NCBI GenBank assembly: GCA_019243635.1
Contig: JAFAUB010000166.1
Span: forward strand, 1-64,000
Origin: Pseudonocardiales bacterium
GTDB lineage: Bacteria > Actinomycetota > Actinomycetes > Mycobacteriales > Pseudonocardiaceae
Reading direction: 5' to 3'
Length of the DNA: 64,000 nt
The translations under genes and the position numbers were made by a program. Shown here one piece after another: positions 7,928 through 16,554 of the stretch (the first letter of the stretch is position 1; every line of letters starts with the position of its first letter). Below the pieces are notes generated by a model, which was not told where the DNA came from, ran no database searches, and was given only the letters and a program-made list of their open reading frames with translations.

Positions 7928-8161
7928 TCATCCACCGGAGACGAGTACGAGCGGGTACGGTTCTGTGTCTCGCACCACTCGCCGAGTTCGTTCGCCGCCG
8001 CAGCCGGACTCCGCGCGAATCGCGCCGTACCTGGGCACCTGCGCGAGAATGGTCGTCCCCTCACCACCCGCGACGAGCTGACGCACGCCGGGCGAAGACG
8101 ACACGATCTCAGCGCCGTATCCGGCCAGAGGCTGTATGACAACATGAATGCCCATCTGCAC
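7928..8161 (-). CDS. Possible small hypothetical protein
   Basis: 77 residues (MQMGIHVVIQPLAGYGAEIV at the N-terminus). Third codon positions are moderately GC-rich, consistent with coding but weaker than in neighbouring genes. A GGTATCGGAG stretch precedes the ATG. I recognise no family. It may be a remnant, or an upstream gene of the flavoprotein neighbourhood that has drifted. Treat as tentative. Confidence 0.25.
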   Translation of the reverse strand: MQMGIHVVIQPLAGYGAEIVSSSPGVRQLVAGGEGTTILAQVPRYGAIRAESGCGGERTRRVVRDTEPYPLVLVSGG

Positions 8162-8232
8162 TCCGATACCTTGGTCTCACGGCGTCCGGTCGGGCGCGGT
8201 ACCACCAGAAGACCCTGAAGTAGGGACAACGG

Positions 8233-8251
8233 CCCGGACAAACCGTCCGGG
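8233..8251 (-). terminator. Hairpin downstream of the flavoprotein gene
   Basis: CCCGGAC-AAACC-GTCCGGG, a perfect 7-bp stem about 17 bases past the stop codon of the flavoprotein gene on the minus strand. There is no U-run, as is common for actinobacterial terminators. Confidence 0.45.
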
Positions 8252-8267
8252 TACATCGCGCGGAGGG

Positions 8268-8828
8268 CTAGCGTCCGGCGGGAAAGATCGCGTTCACCAC
8301 GTCGAGAACCGCTGACCAGGGCAGTTCACGTCCCGGCGCGCTACGCGGCTCGTGCAGTGGCCACACATCATCGCCGTAGACAAGGTGTACGCCGGCCCGG
8401 CGCAAGGTCTCAATGTGGCTGTTCCACGACGGGTGCCGGGCGTGTACGGCATTGACGCGGGGGAACACCACCACCGGCAGGTCAGGGATGCCCATCGCCT
8501 CGTTGAGCTGCGTTAATGCCTGGTTGTCGGCGATGCCCAGGGCGAGCTTGGCAACGGTGTTCGCCGAGGCCGGTGCAACGAGGTAACAGTCCACCAGCGG
8601 GTGCGGGCTGCGTTCGGTCGGCGACCGCGGATCGACACGCACCGGAAAACCCGACGCCTCCTCGATCTCCGCGAGCATCCCAGACTCCCGTAGCCACCGG
8701 CCGGCGGTCGGGGTGAGCGTGACCACGACGGTCCAGCCAGCGTCCTGAGCAGGCCGGATGAGGCGCGCAAGAAGCTGGTCCACTCCGCCCGAACCGGAAC
8801 CAACCAGGCCCAGTACCCGTGAACCCAC
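8268..8828 (-). CDS. Flavoprotein of the HFCD/PPC-decarboxylase-like family
   Basis: 186 residues from GTG 8828. The core follows the homo-oligomeric flavin-containing Cys decarboxylase fold. It has an N-terminal nucleotide-binding strand with GLVGSGSGG, and the flavin-binding APASANTVAKLALGIADN block around residues 88-105 containing PASANT. It is shorter than CoaBC and lacks a CoaB half, so it is unlikely to be the housekeeping CoA enzyme. It follows the XRE regulator gene by four bases and is almost certainly co-transcribed with it. This regulator/flavoprotein pairing recurs in actinomycetes without an assigned substrate; EpiD-like decarboxylation is only one possibility. Confidence 0.8.
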   Translation of the reverse strand: MGSRVLGLVGSGSGGVDQLLARLIRPAQDAGWTVVVTLTPTAGRWLRESGMLAEIEEASGFPVRVDPRSPTERSPHPLVDCYLVAPASANTVAKLALGIADNQALTQLNEAMGIPDLPVVVFPRVNAVHARHPSWNSHIETLRRAGVHLVYGDDVWPLHEPRSAPGRELPWSAVLDVVNAIFPAGR

Positions 8829-8832
8829 GCGC

Positions 8833-10068
8833 CTACGTCACCGCCCGGCAGCGTTGGGCCAGCGCCAGCAGTGGCGAAGACTTCGTACCGGCCGATGCCG
8901 GCGCTCGGCGGTACATCGATCGCCCGACCTCCCGGACGACCGCGCTGTGTCGCACGATCCCCGGCGACTTCCGCTCAGCCATGAGCAGCGTATGCAGCGC
9001 GTCGTCGTCCTTGGCGACCAAGCTGAACGCCCGTGCGAGGTCGATCAGGTGCGTGACTTGGCGCTCGAGGGGAAGATGGTCCACAGTGATCCGAGGGGCG
9101 GAGTCGATTACCTGCGGGATGTCGCCGAGGTCGAGGGCGGCCGAGATGCGGTGCAGCTCCACATTGGACGGGCCGAAGCTGGTCTGCCAGTAGTTGCCGT
9201 CCACGCCCAGTTGCTCGGCCGCGCGGCCAGCCTGCGCCAGCAGCTCACTCGCCGTCGAGCGGTCCTGATGCCGGGCGGCGGCCACCGCCGTCCGCAGATA
9301 GAGCATCCCGTACAAGCTCAGCGCCGCCGGATCACCGGCCTCCATCCTTGGCCGCAGCCACCGGGCGGCGACCTCGCCCAGTTCCACGGCGTCATCGAAC
9401 CGACCCACCGCCAGTAACGCGTGGGTACCCGACCGGGCGGCCGAGGCCAATACCAACGGATCGTCCGACTCGTCGGCGGCGTGCATCGCTCGTTCCGCCG
9501 CGATCCAGGCGAGATCGGCCTCACCGATCTTGCTCAGCGTGGTCGCGGCCAGATGGTGAACACGCGCCGTGACTGCGGCGCAGGGCCGCCGGTACACCGC
9601 ATCGTCGGCCGACGCGGCTTCCATCTGGTGAGTCGTCTTGATCAGGCCGGGCAACGCCGTCACAACCCGACCAAGGTCACCCTTCTGGTAGCTCGACCAC
9701 GCGCTTTCGGCCAGCCGCGTCACCGGAACTGGATCGATGTACTCCAGCGGCATCGAGGAGAACAGCGTTCGAGACAGCCGCTGGGGAGCCATCAACGCGT
9801 CCCGCACCGCCGGAACGTCGTCATACTCCTGCTCGTCCTCCAACAGCACGGGCTCACCCAGCAGATCACCGAGCGTCACCCGGAGCGCCCGCGCCACCTC
9901 CACGAGCACATCAAGGCGACGGATCTCCCGCTCACCACGCTCGATCTTGCTCAGCCAGTCCTCGGTACGACCCACCAGACTAGCGAGAACAACCTGCGAC
10001 AGTCCACGACGACGCCGGTAGAAGGCAATACGTTCACCGATGCTGAGCTGATCACCCGCACCGCGCAT
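8833..10068 (-). CDS. XRE-family regulator with TPR-like C-terminal domain
   Basis: 411 residues. An N-terminal Cro/CI helix-turn-helix spans residues 8-70 (GERIAFYRRRRGLSQVVLAS, then RTEDWLSKIERGEREI). The remaining 330 residues are alpha-helical, alanine-rich repeats typical of TPR-type sensor domains (ALLAVGRFDDAVELGEVAAR; STASELLAQAGRAAEQLG). This architecture is widespread in Streptomyces and Pseudonocardiaceae. The stop codon lies four bases before the GTG of the flavoprotein gene, so it probably regulates its own two-gene operon. The signal is unknown. Confidence 0.85.
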   Translation of the reverse strand: MRGAGDQLSIGERIAFYRRRRGLSQVVLASLVGRTEDWLSKIERGEREIRRLDVLVEVARALRVTLGDLLGEPVLLEDEQEYDDVPAVRDALMAPQRLSRTLFSSMPLEYIDPVPVTRLAESAWSSYQKGDLGRVVTALPGLIKTTHQMEAASADDAVYRRPCAAVTARVHHLAATTLSKIGEADLAWIAAERAMHAADESDDPLVLASAARSGTHALLAVGRFDDAVELGEVAARWLRPRMEAGDPAALSLYGMLYLRTAVAAARHQDRSTASELLAQAGRAAEQLGVDGNYWQTSFGPSNVELHRISAALDLGDIPQVIDSAPRITVDHLPLERQVTHLIDLARAFSLVAKDDDALHTLLMAERKSPGIVRHSAVVREVGRSMYRRAPASAGTKSSPLLALAQRCRAVT

Positions 10069-10564
10069 GTCGCCACGCTATCAGCCGCGTCCCACCCGTC
10101 CGCCAGCTCGCCGACTCCTTTTCGACTCGACCGGACCCATCGTCGCGGTTGGACAGTCACGGAGCAGGCCACTGCCTCTGCCGCAGCCACCGCCGATGCG
10201 TCTGTCCCGGACCCGATCGGCACGCTGCGGTACCGCAACGGGTCTACCGGTGTTGGAAGTCTTGCGGACTGCACGGCCGACAGGAGACAAACGGCCATGA
10301 CTGTCAGCATGCCGCGCGCGCAGATCCGTCCATGGCGAGGCCGCAGCCGGAGGCAGGCAATCCGCGCGTCGGCCACTCGTGCGCACGGCGCCAGCACTGC
10401 GGCTGACCACCGAAGACGCCCACTCCCACGTCCTGGGTCAAGCGGTCGCAGGTTCCACCGACCGTCGGTGCGATCGTGACCTGTGCCATTTGCACACGAT
10501 TGGGTGAGGTCGTCACCTTCAAGACCGGCTAGCTCAGCACCAGTGGCAGTTACCGGTGTGGAGT
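10069..10564. other. Intergenic stretch between the XRE gene and the IS3 element
   Basis: About 500 bases. Frames here are short, arginine-rich and unsupported by ribosome binding sites. It should contain the promoter of the XRE/flavoprotein operon. Nothing else recognisable was seen. Confidence 0.5.
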
Positions 10565-10588
10565 GTTTCCGGTTTTATTGACACCGGT

Positions 10589-11632
10589 TTAGGCTGCCAG
10601 ATCGGTTGGTTGTCTATATCCTAGCTCGTATTCGTGGGGTGTCGAGTGGTTGAGGGTGGAGTGTCGGCGTCGGCGGTTGTAGTAGCCTTCGATCCACAGG
10701 AATGTGTGGTGCTTGACGTCGGCGAGGTCGTTCCAGGGTCGGGTGTGGATGAGCTCCTTTTTGTAGGTCGCGAAGAACGGTTCGGCGACGGCGTTGTCGA
10801 AGCGGGTGGCACGGCGGCCCATGGAGCGACGCACGCCGTTGAGGGCGCAGAAGTCGGCGAGTTCTTTGGAGGTGTACCGGCAGCGGCGGTCACTGTGGAA
10901 AATGACTCCAGGTGGGGGTTTTCGGGTGACGAGTGCGGCAGCGAGGGCCTCGATGACCAGACTGGTCCGCGGGTGGTCGGCCACGGCGTATCCGACTACT
11001 TCACGGGAATGCAGGTCGATCACGGTGGCGGTGTAGACCCACCCGTCGACGGTCTTGATGTAGGTGATGTCGCCGCACCATCGGGTGTTGGGCTGCTCGG
11101 CGGTGAGGTCTTGCCCGATCGGATCCGGCGCATCGACGGGTCGCCGGCCCGCAGTGGTGGTCTTCCTCCAGGCCCGGGGGTGACGTCCTTGCAAGCCGGC
11201 GGCCTTCGTCAGCCGCCGGACCCGCGTGGGGGAGACCCGGTGACCCTGCACGACGGGCTCGGCGTGGACCCGGCGCACGCCGGGGTCACCGGAGAGCTCG
11301 GTGTGGATCGCCCGGATCACCTCGGTGGGCTCGGCGTCGGTGCGCTCTCGCCGGCAGGGCCCCTGAGCCCGCCACCGGTAGTAGCCTTGGCGGCACACTC
11401 CGAGCTGCGCGCACATGAAGCTGGTCGTGTATTCTTTCTCGTCGGCCCGGTCCGCGGTCGCCGCGCATTTCACGGCTGTTGTCTCACGAACCGGGCCGCT
11501 ACTTTTTTCGCGAAGTCGCGCTCCATTCTCAGGGTCGCGTTCTCCTTGCGGAGCCTGTCCGACTCCGCGCGTTCGGTCTCGGACGGTTCCTTGTCCGGGC
11601 CCGTCTCCCCCTCTTTGGCTTTGCTCACCCAC
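10589..11632 (-). CDS. IS3-family transposase OrfB (integrase core)
   Basis: The open frame covers 347 residues, but the native OrfB begins inside, where orfA overlaps (around 11490), by programmed -1 frameshifting. Blocks: an HTH_21 region (MCAQLGVCRQGYYRWRAQG), then the rve core with WCGDITYIKTVDGWVYTATV (first Asp), VIFHSDRRCRYTSKE (second Asp) and AVAEPFFATYKKELIHTRPW (Glu). The last motif, YYNRRRRHSTLNHSTPHEYE, is diagnostic of IS3 transposases. The catalytic triad is intact. The usual HSDRGSQY is here HSDRRCRY, a deviation beside the catalytic Asp. Confidence 0.85.
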   Translation of the reverse strand: MGEQSQRGGDGPGQGTVRDRTRGVGQAPQGERDPENGARLREKSSGPVRETTAVKCAATADRADEKEYTTSFMCAQLGVCRQGYYRWRAQGPCRRERTDAEPTEVIRAIHTELSGDPGVRRVHAEPVVQGHRVSPTRVRRLTKAAGLQGRHPRAWRKTTTAGRRPVDAPDPIGQDLTAEQPNTRWCGDITYIKTVDGWVYTATVIDLHSREVVGYAVADHPRTSLVIEALAAALVTRKPPPGVIFHSDRRCRYTSKELADFCALNGVRRSMGRRATRFDNAVAEPFFATYKKELIHTRPWNDLADVKHHTFLWIEGYYNRRRRHSTLNHSTPHEYELGYRQPTDLAA

Positions 11633-11760
11633 TTGCCTGACGTTATCTCGTGGACGCCGATACTCTTCGCCACATCGCGAACAGTCCGGCCTGGATGGAG
11701 CATGAGACCAACGGCTTGGTCCTGGTATTCCTGGGTGAAACGCCGGCGTGTCGCCCAGAT
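11470..11760 (-). CDS. IS3-family transposase OrfA with a non-canonical ATC start
   Basis: HTH_8/IS3 OrfA. In-frame codons upstream of the first ATG (11703) encode ATRRRFTQEYQDQAVGL, the conserved N-terminus of this family, so translation should begin before it. The only codon correctly placed after the GGAGG site at about 11766-11770 is ATC (11758-11760). Either the original ATG mutated or a rare ATC start is used. A leucine-zipper-like stretch (ERAESDRLRKENATLRMERD) lies at the C-terminus and overlaps OrfB. Translation from 11703 would lose half of the helix-turn-helix. Confidence 0.65.
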   Translation of the reverse strand: MWATRRRFTQEYQDQAVGLMLHPGRTVRDVAKSIGVHEITSGKWVSKAKEGETGPDKEPSETERAESDRLRKENATLRMERDFAKKVAARFVRQQP

Positions 11761-11840
11761 TTCTGCCTCCGCCTGGTCTCAGCGGCGGCCTATGACCGAC
11801 TGTCTACAAGATCGGAAACGGTCTAGTGCTGTACTCAGGG

Positions 11841-13034
11841 CTAACAGCTACGTTTGGCTGACCGCTGTTGGGGGATCTCACGCGAAGTGCGGTCGGGGCG
11901 ATAATGCCGAAGTATCGGACTTTCAGTGCCGAGGAGCTCAAGGGTGACATGGCGAGCAAGAGTGGGTGCGAGAGTGATCCCGCTGTGGGTTACCGCAATG
12001 TAGAGGCCATGCTGATCGGAGACCGGTCCGACGAGGGGATAGCCGTCGAGCGGTAGGGGTCGCACGCAGAGCGACGCTTCCACGATCGTAGCCGACGCGG
12101 CTCCTGGGACGACCATCCCGGCTCGCGTGAGAAGCTCCCGCGCACGTTCATCCAGGTATTCATTCCCGCTGGTCATATCGACTTGGGTGTCAATGTCACC
12201 GGCCTCCAGAAGAAGCCGGCGCTCACCTGTCGGGCGCAGATCGAGCTCAGGGGCGTGGATGACGCAATCAGGCCGCAGTGTGATCCCGTCAACCGTGACC
12301 GTGAGACCCCGTGTCCCCGATCCCGGTGTGGACGCGGTGACGAGGGCCAGGTCGATGCCCAACGGTGCGAGCAGCTCAGGGCTTCGCCACCCTGCGCAGC
12401 ACACGACGGTCTCTGCAGCGATTCGTTCACCATCGGCAAGGCGCACGCCGGTTACCCGGTCCCGGCTCACGACGAGCCCGCTGACTTCCACATCGGTGAT
12501 GAGTCTTGCGCCAAAGGACGTAGCTCGCTGAACAAGCGCCTGCGCTGCCTGGCGACCACAGACGTATCCCTCATCGGGGAAAAACGCAATCTCGGCGTCC
12601 GAGGGGATCGTCACGTTCGGCTCAAGTCCCCGTGCGCGGGAGGCTGTGACGATCTCAGCCCCGTATCCCCACGCCTGCAGCCGGTCCACTCGTTCGGCGA
12701 GTTCCTCACGCGCCCGCGACGATCTCGCCCAAGCAAGATTCCCGACCGGTTGATACCAGGAATGCTCGCCGAACTCGCGGGCCAGACGGCCCCAGTCACG
12801 CATCGCCTCGACCGAGAAGTCGAAATAGACACGCGGCTGCTTCTTGTTGGCGTTGAGCCATCCAAAGCTGGTGCGACTAGTTCCCAAGCCCGGACACGAC
12901 CGGTCGATGAGAACCACGTCGTCGCCTCGCCGAGCGGCCAGCTGATCGGCCAGGGCAGCACCGACAATCCCAGCGCCGACGATCACAGTCCTAGCCGTTG
13001 GCGAGGGCTTCCACGACCCGCTCATCCAGACCAT
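11841..13034 (-). CDS. FAD-dependent amino-acid dehydrogenase/oxidase-like protein (DadA/DAO fold)
   Basis: About 397 residues from ATG 13034 (or 13025). The FAD-binding Rossmann motif VIVGAGIVGAALADQLAARR begins at about residue 15. C-terminal motifs PLDGYPLVGPVSDQHGLYIA and THSGITLAPTLARHV are typical of the DAO family (glycine oxidase, D-amino-acid dehydrogenase, sarcosine oxidase). A longer frame extends to 13262 but has no motif there. It stands alone, with no amino-acid racemase or transporter neighbour, so the substrate is unknown. The IS3 element ends 22 bases past its stop codon. Confidence 0.8.
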   Translation of the reverse strand: MVWMSGSWKPSPTARTVIVGAGIVGAALADQLAARRGDDVVLIDRSCPGLGTSRTSFGWLNANKKQPRVYFDFSVEAMRDWGRLAREFGEHSWYQPVGNLAWARSSRAREELAERVDRLQAWGYGAEIVTASRARGLEPNVTIPSDAEIAFFPDEGYVCGRQAAQALVQRATSFGARLITDVEVSGLVVSRDRVTGVRLADGERIAAETVVCCAGWRSPELLAPLGIDLALVTASTPGSGTRGLTVTVDGITLRPDCVIHAPELDLRPTGERRLLLEAGDIDTQVDMTSGNEYLDERARELLTRAGMVVPGAASATIVEASLCVRPLPLDGYPLVGPVSDQHGLYIAVTHSGITLAPTLARHVTLELLGTESPILRHYRPDRTSREIPQQRSAKRSC

Positions 13035-13524
13035 CTCCTCGCTCAGCCGACGCACCACGCAGCACCGCAACGCCGCCGGCTCTGTGGGGACCATCGAACC
13101 ACCCCTCGCGTCCTGGATAGCCAGACACCAAGACCTCACACCTATGCTGGTGACCGCCACCGCGCGCATTGCGGACACGGTGTGCTCAGGCGCAGCTGCG
13201 CCCCGGTACAAACCGGGTACAAACCGCACTACCACACACCACCCAACGTCGACCAACATCAACCGACGTCTTCGCAGCTACAGGACCGTTCCGGCCACAC
13301 AAGCCCTCGTTGTCGCCTCAGCGGCGTGGCTACCACAGGGGACCCGGGGGCGGAGCCACACGAGACCACTGCCGGTCGCGTCGAGGGCTGCTCCCGGAGC
13401 GCCACGCGGTCGCGCGGCGGGGCGTTGTCGGTCGCGCAGCCGTTCGGTCTCAGCGCGCGGGTCGGGCTGGCTGTAGAGCCGCGGTCTTTCCCAGAAGCAG
13501 CGCACATGCCGTTAGGTTCGGCGC
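13035..13524. other. Divergent promoter region between two flavoenzyme genes
   Basis: About 490 bases between the DadA-like gene and the monooxygenase gene, which diverge from it. Frames here are shadows of low-complexity GC-rich DNA. Both promoters should be here. No repeat or RNA was recognised. Confidence 0.45.
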
Positions 13525-15015
13525 ATGGCTCACGAACCAAGCATCGTCATCATCGGAGCCGGCTTCGGTGGCATCGCCCAGGCCATCGAACTGCGACGGC
13601 ACGGGTTCTCGGACATCACGATCTTGGAGAAGGCCGGCAAGCTGGGCGGCACCTGGTTCTACAACACCTACCCGGGCGCCGCCTGCGACGTCCCCAGCCA
13701 CCTGTACTCCTTCAGCTACGCCACGCGGCGAGACTGGCCCCGGCTGTGCTCCCCTCAGGCAGAGATCCTCGACTACCTCTCCGAGGTGGCCCGCCACCAC
13801 GACGTCGACCGGCTGGTCACTCACGGGGTCGAGGTAAGTTCCTGCGCGTGGGAGTGCGCCACCCGGCGCTGGACGGTGGCGGCCGCCGACGGGCGCACGT
13901 GGGAGTGCGATGCCGTCGTCGTCGGCACAGGGCAGCTGCACCGCAAGCGATACCCCGACATTCCCGGGCGGCACACCTTCGCCGGCCACCAGTTCCACTC
14001 GGCCGAGTGGGACCACGACTACGAACTCGATGGCAAACGCGTAGCGGTGGTGGGCACGGGCGCCAGCGCCGTCCAGTTCGTCCCCGACATCGCCCCCCGG
14101 GTGTCCCGCCTCAGCGTGTTCCAGCGCACCGGTAACTGGTTCTTCCCCCGCAAGAACCGGGCCTACCCCGCATTCATCAAGGCCGTCATCCGGTTCATCC
14201 CCGGCGTACAGGCATACCGGCGTTGGTTCATCCACCAGTATGCCGAGTCGCTTACCCTCATGATCCGCCACCCGAGGACACTCGGACGGGTGGGGCAAGC
14301 CCAGTCCAGCACCTTCATGCGCCTCCAGCTCAAGGACCCCGAGATCCGGCGCAAGGCGTGGCCCGACTACACGTTCGGTTGCAAGCGGGTGCTGTTCAGC
14401 TCGTCCTTCCTCACCACACTCCAACGGGAGAACGTCGACCTCGTCACCGAAGCGATCACCCGGGTTACCCCGGCCGGCCTCATCACCGTCGACTCCACCG
14501 AGCACGAGGTGGACTGCATCATCTGGGCGACAGGGTTCCACACCACCGAGTTCATGTTCCCCATGGAGGTCACCGGAGCCGGCAGGCGTTCGCTTCGTGA
14601 CACCTGGAAGAACGGCGCCCACGCCCATCTGGGAATGACCGTCCCCGGCTTCCCCTCGTTGTTCATCCTTTACGGGCCGAACACGAACACCTCCGGCGGA
14701 TCGATCATCTTCTACCTCGAAAATCAAGCCGCCTATATCCGCCAAGCTCTCCAGCAGGTGCAGAAACGAGGGGCGGCCGCCATCGACGTACGCTCCGAGG
14801 TAGCAGCCAGGAGCGAGCAGGAGACCCAGGCCCGTTTCATCGGTACCGCCTGGACCCAGTGCGACTCGTGGTACCGGACGGAACAAGGCCGGATCGTGGC
14901 CAACTGGCCTGGCTACATGCGTGAGTACTCCGATCGAACCCGCATCCTCAACCCCGACGAGTTCACCTTCCTGCCATCGCCCGAGCCCACGACGCCAACG
15001 CCCGGTGAATGCTAG
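13525..15015 (+). CDS. Flavin-containing (Baeyer-Villiger-type) monooxygenase
   Basis: 496 residues. It has two dinucleotide-binding motifs: VIIGAGFGGIAQAIELRRHG (FAD) at residues 8-27 and VAVVGTGASAVQFVP (NADPH) near residue 175. Between them lies FAGHQFHSAEW, close to the BVMO fingerprint FxGxxxHxxxW. GGTWFYNTYPGAACDVPSHL is the typical FAD-side block. It would insert oxygen into ketones or oxidise heteroatoms; no pathway partner is adjacent. The final four bases overlap the stop of the convergent secreted-protein gene. Confidence 0.9.
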   Translation: MAHEPSIVIIGAGFGGIAQAIELRRHGFSDITILEKAGKLGGTWFYNTYPGAACDVPSHLYSFSYATRRDWPRLCSPQAEILDYLSEVARHHDVDRLVTHGVEVSSCAWECATRRWTVAAADGRTWECDAVVVGTGQLHRKRYPDIPGRHTFAGHQFHSAEWDHDYELDGKRVAVVGTGASAVQFVPDIAPRVSRLSVFQRTGNWFFPRKNRAYPAFIKAVIRFIPGVQAYRRWFIHQYAESLTLMIRHPRTLGRVGQAQSSTFMRLQLKDPEIRRKAWPDYTFGCKRVLFSSSFLTTLQRENVDLVTEAITRVTPAGLITVDSTEHEVDCIIWATGFHTTEFMFPMEVTGAGRRSLRDTWKNGAHAHLGMTVPGFPSLFILYGPNTNTSGGSIIFYLENQAAYIRQALQQVQKRGAAAIDVRSEVAARSEQETQARFIGTAWTQCDSWYRTEQGRIVANWPGYMREYSDRTRILNPDEFTFLPSPEPTTPTPGEC

Positions 15016-15500
15016 GGCTGGCCGACAAAGGAGACGGTGACAGTCGCGGGTCGCGCTGTCGGGCTGGTCGGAACGGGAATGAACGTCACCTGTCCAGTGC
15101 CGTAGCAGGGCAGGGACAACGAGACCGGGATGGGTGCGCTCACCGCGTAGTCACGTAGCACCACAAGAGGGGCCAGCACCGATGTAGGCGAGAAGCTCAC
15201 GTCGACGGCATGGGCGGCGCTGCCGGTGAAGCCGATGTCGCGGGTCGTGGCCGCCGCAACCGGCAACACCTCGACCGTCTGGCCTGCGAGAGGATGCCCG
15301 GTCTGGCCGGGACGGATCGGACCGAAACATCCCATCCTGATCGTCGCATGGTCGACCTGGCCATTGACTACACCTGAAAAGTACTGGTCATGGCCGATCG
15401 GGGCGGGATCGATGACCGCGGCTGAAGCGGGCGCTGCGGTAACGGCGACGCTAGCGGCCGCAGCCAGCGTGATGAGCCAGGGAGCGAGCTTGCGGGACAT
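15012..15500 (-). CDS. Secreted protein of unknown function
   Basis: 162 residues. The N-terminus is a Sec signal peptide: basic MSRK, a hydrophobic core (LITLAAAASVAVTA) and a probable AxA cleavage after PASA near residue 27. The mature part is beta-rich with two widely spaced cysteines (MGCFGP and LPCYGTG), likely a disulfide. This resembles small Ig-like secreted proteins of actinomycetes, but I recognise no named family. Convergent with the monooxygenase gene, overlapping its stop by four bases. Confidence 0.75.
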   Translation of the reverse strand: MSRKLAPWLITLAAAASVAVTAAPASAAVIDPAPIGHDQYFSGVVNGQVDHATIRMGCFGPIRPGQTGHPLAGQTVEVLPVAAATTRDIGFTGSAAHAVDVSFSPTSVLAPLVVLRDYAVSAPIPVSLSLPCYGTGQVTFIPVPTSPTARPATVTVSFVGQP

Positions 15501-15692
15501 GAGCCCTCCACGTGTGTGAATGATTGGGTCTCATGGAGGGTCCACCTGGCCACATCATCCTTCAATGCACTCAGCGCAAAAGTCGGCCAGTCGATGTCCA
15601 CCATTAACCGGCTTTTCGCCAGCGCGCCGTCCCTTGCCGACGTTCATCACCGTGTTCACGATGCGCGCGGATGCTACCGCGCCACAACGCAC

Positions 15693-16547
15693 TCAGAGAT
15701 GGGGCCGGCGGGGGCGGGGCTGGCAGCGGGGGCAGGTGTAGGACGAGCGGTTCATGAAGGGCTCGCGCCGGATCGCGGTGCCGCAGCGTGGGCAGGGCCG
15801 GCCGGCCTGCCCGTAGGCGGCTAGCGAGCGGTCGAAGTAACCGGAGGCACCGTTGATGTTGACGTAGAGCGCATCGAAGGACGTGCCACCGGCGGCGAGT
15901 GCCTCGGTCATCACCTCCGTGACGGCGCTCAGCAGGGTGCGTCCCTGCGCGGCGGTCAGCGTCGCGGTGGGCCGCGCCCCATGGAGCCGAGCCCGCCAGA
16001 GCGCCTCGTCGGCGTAGATGTTGCCGATTCCGGACACCAGGGTCTGGTCCAGCAGCGCGCGTTTGAGACCGGTGCGCCGCCGCCGAATCCCGACGACCAC
16101 CGCATCCTGATCGAAACCCGGGTCCATCGGGTCTCGGGCGATGTGCGCCACCGGGGTGGGCAGGCCCGCCACCACATCCTCCACCGACAGGCCACCGAAT
16201 GTGCGCTGGTCGATGAAGCGCAGCTCAGGCCCGTCATCGATGAACCGCAGCCGCACCCGTAGGTGCGTCTCGTCGGCGGCACCCGGTGGCTGGATGCGCA
16301 TCTGCCCGCTCATGCCCAGATGGGCCAGCAGCGCCTGCGCGCCATCCAGCTCCAACCAGAGGTACTTGCCACGGCGGCGGGCGGCTCGGATCCGCCGGCC
16401 GCGTAAACGGGCGGTGAAGTCCAGCTCCCCGGCGAGGTGGCGGCGTACCGAGCGGGGATGGCGCACCTCGACGGCGGCCAGCGTGCGCCCGGTGACGTGT
16501 TCGGCGAGGCCCAGCCGGACGACCTCGACCTCGGGCAGCTCCGGCAC
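15693..16547 (-). CDS. mutM: Formamidopyrimidine-DNA glycosylase
   Basis: 284 residues, family-typical length. Begins [13 protein letters not shown], where Pro2 is the catalytic nucleophile after Met removal and Glu3 the acid. A C-terminal zinc finger (PCPRCGTAI with CPRCQP) closes the protein. It removes 8-oxoguanine and Fapy lesions in base excision repair. The start lies seven bases past the rnc stop, forming an operon with rnc as in mycobacteria. Confidence 0.97.
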   Translation of the reverse strand: MPELPEVEVVRLGLAEHVTGRTLAAVEVRHPRSVRRHLAGELDFTARLRGRRIRAARRRGKYLWLELDGAQALLAHLGMSGQMRIQPPGAADETHLRVRLRFIDDGPELRFIDQRTFGGLSVEDVVAGLPTPVAHIARDPMDPGFDQDAVVVGIRRRRTGLKRALLDQTLVSGIGNIYADEALWRARLHGARPTATLTAAQGRTLLSAVTEVMTEALAAGGTSFDALYVNINGASGYFDRSLAAYGQAGRPCPRCGTAIRREPFMNRSSYTCPRCQPRPRRPHL

Positions 16548-16554
16548 GCTTGCC

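Larger units (their letters stand above)
10565..11819 (-). mobile_element. IS3-family insertion sequence
   Basis: About 1.25 kb. Imperfect terminal inverted repeats: GTTTCCGGTTTTATTGACAC at 10565 and, inverted, GTTTCCGATCTTGTAGACAG at 11819. It encodes the two overlapping frames typical of IS3 (orfA at 11470-11760 and orfB from 10589) on the minus strand. No target duplication is obvious. It sits four bases past the orfB stop region on one side and about 20 bases from the DadA-like gene stop on the other, so it has not visibly disrupted that gene. Confidence 0.85.

Noticed and set aside
12183..14135. 650-codon open frame on the plus strand
   Set aside because: It covers the opposite strand of the DadA-like gene and then shifts into the monooxygenase gene in the wrong frame. 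The product is Arg/His/Pro-rich with no domain, typical of GC-rich shadow frames.
13450..14886. 478-codon frame on the minus strand
   Set aside because: Antisense to the monooxygenase gene, which has clear FAD and BVMO motifs. No motif on the antisense frame.
15226..15519. Plus-strand frame over the secreted protein gene
   Set aside because: The minus-strand frame has a clear signal peptide and cleavage site; this one has no features.
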